DNA from: Candidatus Methanogasteraceae archaeon UBA261
GTDB taxonomy: Archaea > Halobacteriota > Methanosarcinia > Methanosarcinales > Methanogasteraceae
Assembly (NCBI GenBank): GCA_002506015.1
Contig: DAWR01000175.1
Coordinates: 1 to 15,149, forward strand
Reading direction: 5' to 3'
DNA length: 15,149 bases
Part shown: piece after piece, positions 12,981 to 15,149 of the stretch
Layout of the letters: the number at the start of each line of letters is the position of its first letter
Numbering within the stretch: position 1 is the first letter of the stretch
Notes under the pieces: generated by a model
Told to the model about the DNA's origin: nothing
What the model saw: only the letters and a program-made list of their open reading frames with translations
The model's database searches: none
Program-made: the position numbers and the translations under genes

Positions 12981-13895
12981 TCACCATGCCGCAACCCCTT
13001 CCTCGCTCGCGCTCGTTGCAATCGCATGCCCTCCGGAATCACTGATCGCCTGCACGACAGAATCCGCCGCAACCCCCCGGGCAAGCGCAACAATGCAGCC
13101 GCCGCCGCCCGCACCCGTGATCTTCGCACCCCACGCGCCGGCATCTCTTGCGACATAGACCAGCCTCGAGAGTTTCGCACTTCCGACACCGATCGCATCG
13201 AGTAGCCCGTGATTAATGTTCATCAGTTCCCCAACCCCGCGGTAATCCCCCTTCTCGATTAAGGGCACGCCGATCTCTGAGAAACAATCGATTGTGTCAA
13301 AAATCGGATTCATGATAACCGGATAGCGCTCGTGCAGAACCCCGACGTCTCCCACGAGTTCCTTTGTGGAAGAGAACTCCCGCGTGTCCCCGATCACAAT
13401 ATCGCAATCAATCAGCCTCAACTTCGCGGACACTGGTGGCGACGCCCCAGGCGTTATCATGATGGTACCGCCCATCGTCGAGACAAACGTGTCAGTCGGC
13501 GACGCTGCACCCTGAACCTCCCGCTCGATCGCATGCCCCGCCTCTGCGATCGCTGTGCAACTCATTCCAAGATCAAACTCGGAGTTAAGCGCGCCAAGCG
13601 TCGCGATCACCGCAGCAGCCGATGATCCAAGTCCGGAGCCGACCGGGATCTCAGAGTCAATCTTAATTGAGACCGCGGGAACACTGAGCGATTCGATGCA
13701 CCGCGAGATATAGGGGTGCACCGCGTAATCGATGCCAGTTGTTCCAAGAAGGGACGCGATCGTCATCCGGGCAGATTCCCTGACTGTTACGGTTGTGCGG
13801 AGATTGATTGCGGATGCAATCGCACGCTTACCGTAGACAACAGCGTGTTCGCCGAAGAGGTAGATCTTTCCGGGGGCGGAGTGAGTTGTGGTCAT
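12981..13895 (-). CDS. mvk: Mevalonate kinase
   Basis: This 304-residue GHMP kinase phosphorylates mevalonate, feeding isoprenoid synthesis for archaeal ether lipids. It has the N-terminal SAPGKIYLFGEHAVVYG (6-22) with the substrate-site lysine 10. The ATP-binding motif PVGSGLGSSAA (84-94), the catalytic aspartate in SPTDT (D135) and the C-terminal KITGAGGGGC (258-267) follow. Length and motif order are those of archaeal mevalonate kinases. ATG 13895 gives the normal N-terminus. The kinase genes of the later pathway that often sit beside it in archaea are absent here. The small unknown gene lies downstream. No clear TATA box is seen at the expected distance. Confidence 0.94.
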   Translation of the reverse strand: MTTTHSAPGKIYLFGEHAVVYGKRAIASAINLRTTVTVRESARMTIASLLGTTGIDYAVHPYISRCIESLSVPAVSIKIDSEIPVGSGLGSSAAAVIATLGALNSEFDLGMSCTAIAEAGHAIEREVQGAASPTDTFVSTMGGTIMITPGASPPVSAKLRLIDCDIVIGDTREFSSTKELVGDVGVLHERYPVIMNPIFDTIDCFSEIGVPLIEKGDYRGVGELMNINHGLLDAIGVGSAKLSRLVYVARDAGAWGAKITGAGGGGCIVALARGVAADSVVQAISDSGGHAIATSASEEGVAAW

Positions 13896-14036
13896 GCCAT
13901 CGTCCGATTATTTCTCATTATTCGCTGTTCGTGCTGATCTGTGAGAAGTCTCTTTTCTGGCTGGCATTAAATCTTATGAGTCGTGATGAAATAAGGTTCA
14001 TCGGCTTCTCATACTGCGCGGTCTTGATGTACACGA

Positions 14037-14597
14037 TCACAAATCTCCAGCGTCCAATTCATAAATTAACTTTTGACAAAGTCTGGAACTTATCCAGATG
14101 TCCTTACGTTTATTTATTTCCCCAAGACACTCTTTCAATTGAGATTTGGGGACCAAATCCCGTTGATACAGTTCGATCAGAACCCCCAACGTTCCTTTCA
14201 CGGTCGTAGCAGCCGACTTTTTCCGAGCATTCCGAAGATTCGTCTCTGCCACCTGACGGGCATCGAAGTCATCAATGAGAAGATAATCGGCAGAAATCTG
14301 CAAAGCCAGTCTTATTGCCTCCAATTCGCCCCGATGCAATTCAGAAGGTGTATCCAGCGGGACTTCTTCGATTTCACCTGACCGAAAAATTACAATCTCC
14401 CCGCTCCGACAGAATTTGCCTACATCCATTGCATCTCTGGCTCCAATGACCAAGCCTGATGTCACCACCTCATGATACACCGTTTCCGATATAATGAACG
14501 TGGGATAAATCGAAAATACCTTATAGAGAACTCCGAGCTTTGTCAACGCCATCAAGGGACCTGAGTCAGAGACAGCAGTTATTTTTGCCATTTTCAC
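14037..14597 (-). CDS. DUF3368-type PIN-domain toxin (VapC-like)
   Basis: This 186-residue protein matches the DUF3368 branch of PIN-domain ribonucleases, the toxic half of toxin-antitoxin pairs. The acidic active-site residues are visible: D11 in VSDSGPL, E43 in YHEVV, E91 in GELEAIRLA, and D109/D110 with D112 in LLIDDFDARQ. The C-terminal block TTVKGTLGVLIELYQRDLVPK (131-151) is also typical. It starts at GTG 14597, whose bases overlap the antitoxin stop (GTGA), indicating translational coupling; ATG 14591 is an alternative. The likely target is an RNA, unknown here. Length is slightly longer than the common 150-170 residues. Both halves look intact. Confidence 0.87.
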   Translation of the reverse strand: MKMAKITAVSDSGPLMALTKLGVLYKVFSIYPTFIISETVYHEVVTSGLVIGARDAMDVGKFCRSGEIVIFRSGEIEEVPLDTPSELHRGELEAIRLALQISADYLLIDDFDARQVAETNLRNARKKSAATTVKGTLGVLIELYQRDLVPKSQLKECLGEINKRKDIWISSRLCQKLIYELDAGDL

Positions 14598-14878
14598 AGG
14601 TTAACTGCCGCTTCCGGTGTTATTTTGGATTCAACGAGTGATTCATCGTATTTGGGTTCTAATCCGTGGGCATAAGCAATAGATATCATTTCCCTGATGG
14701 AAATGCCTGCCAGCTCGGCAGCTTTCGCCAGAGACACGCCGCCTTTCTTGTACCTCTTTATCGCCATCTCTATCCTGAACTGCTTCAACCCCAATTTCAG
14801 GATTTCGCATAAGGACGATTCCTCCGCAGGTAGAGTCTCTGCCAAGTAGTCAGGTAATCGGAGTGTGACCGTTTTCAT
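14594..14878 (-). CDS. UPF0175 family antitoxin
   Basis: This 94-residue protein matches UPF0175, small antitoxins that accompany DUF3368 PIN toxins. The N-terminus MKTVTLRLPDYLAETL resembles a ribbon-helix-helix-like strand. Residues 42-70 form a helix-turn-helix typical of the family (GGVSLAKAAELAGISIREMISI). It probably binds its own promoter and neutralises the downstream toxin. It overlaps the toxin gene by 4 bases and is first in the operon. The TATA box at 14904-14909 lies about 26 bases before ATG 14878, so the mRNA is probably leaderless or nearly so. Confidence 0.85.
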   Translation of the reverse strand: MKTVTLRLPDYLAETLPAEESSLCEILKLGLKQFRIEMAIKRYKKGGVSLAKAAELAGISIREMISIAYAHGLEPKYDESLVESKITPEAAVNL

Positions 14879-14903
14879 GGCTTCTGATCTGTTATCAGGG
14901 TGG

Positions 14904-14909
14904 TATAAA
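14904..14909 (-). promoter_or_regulatory. TATA box of the toxin-antitoxin operon
   Basis: Read on the minus strand, AATTTATACC centres about 28 bases before the antitoxin ATG. That places the transcript start at or next to the ATG. Antitoxin binding here is inferred, not seen. Confidence 0.5.
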
Positions 14910-14963
14910 TTTATTGCGTTGTGGGACTCTGGGACGATATTATCCGATCCGAATCTCGGAATA

Positions 14964-15149
14964 TCAAGAATCTGCGCAGCACCATCCTTTTTCGATCATG
15001 TCCATCACAATCCGATAAACCCTCTCTGTCATGTACAGACTACTTCTTTCGTGCGAGAATCGTGCATGACCTGTTTCGTTTCTTCGTAACTCAACAATCC
15101 CAAACTGTGCGCTCTTGCAACGATGCCTGCCGTACCATGAACTTCGATA
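14964..15149 (-). pseudogene. 3' end of a second DUF3368 PIN toxin, frameshifted, cut by window edge
   Basis: The minus strand enters from the right edge with HGTAGIVARAHSLGLLSYEE, matching the DUF3368 C-terminal block (compare KGTLGVLIELYQRDLVPK in the neighbour toxin). This frame ends at a TGA at 15029-15031. The next frame continues the family C-terminus as SSLYMTERVYRIVMDMIEKG and stops at 14964-14966. A one-base shift in about 15035-15060 separates the two halves. The active site lies outside the window. It is either a decayed toxin or a sequencing/assembly error. Its presence beside an intact pair suggests an array of two toxin-antitoxin modules. Confidence 0.65.

Noticed and set aside
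12914..13198. Longer N-terminus for the small protein behind mevalonate kinase
   Set aside because: The extra 95 residues lie almost wholly inside the mevalonate kinase gene in another frame and look like shadow translation.
14865..15089. 74-codon plus-strand frame at the right end
   Set aside because: It lies opposite the toxin-antitoxin promoter and the second PIN remnant, with no family match.

Overview
The window comes from a euryarchaeal chromosome. The evidence is ribosomal protein L21e, RNA polymerase subunit Rpo4/RpoF, the DUF655 protein, NOG1, NurA, mevalonate kinase, archaeal TATA boxes, and a secreted protein with a PGF-CTERM archaeosortase tail. The 11-heme secreted cytochrome points to a lineage using multiheme cytochromes, such as Methanosarcinales/ANME, Syntrophoarchaeum-like or Archaeoglobales relatives. 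The exact lineage cannot be fixed from this sequence alone. Most genes are conserved housekeeping genes. The unusual parts are the cytochrome, a cysteine-rich HEAT-repeat protein, several decayed gene remnants, a dispersed repeat family and a toxin-antitoxin cluster at the right edge.

Left part (1-3360): a truncated tRNA-Thr on the minus strand, then a plus-strand run. The run holds a UPF0200 P-loop kinase-like protein, a stand-alone PurH IMP cyclohydrolase domain, and the apparent decayed start of a MinD/ParA-type ATPase. A 438-base gene-poor stretch with an inverted repeat follows. Next come an ACT-domain regulator with a probable leaderless promoter and the DNA repair nuclease NurA.

Middle (3360-7541): a dispersed repeat copy and a GuaA amidotransferase N-terminal remnant lie directly behind a NOG1 GTPase on the minus strand. 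NOG1 is divergent from endonuclease IV (nfo). A 519-residue protein follows, with HEAT repeats, an 11-cysteine cluster and a C-terminal zinc ribbon; I do not recognise its family.

Right-middle (7542-12255): the classic archaeal cluster rpl21e-rpoF-DUF655-rsmA runs on the minus strand and links translation, transcription and rRNA maturation. Divergent from it is the 11-heme, PGF-CTERM-anchored cytochrome with its own terminator hairpin. A TreT-like trehalose glycosyltransferase with a strong Shine-Dalgarno follows.

Right end (12256-15149): a 418-base intergenic region with a second copy of the dispersed repeat, a 79-residue unknown protein and mevalonate kinase (archaeal lipid synthesis). After these lie a UPF0175 antitoxin/DUF3368 PIN toxin operon and the 3' end of a second, frameshifted DUF3368 PIN toxin cut by the window edge. 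No single new multi-gene system is evident. The best leads are the anchored cytochrome, the HEAT/Cys protein and the repeat family.
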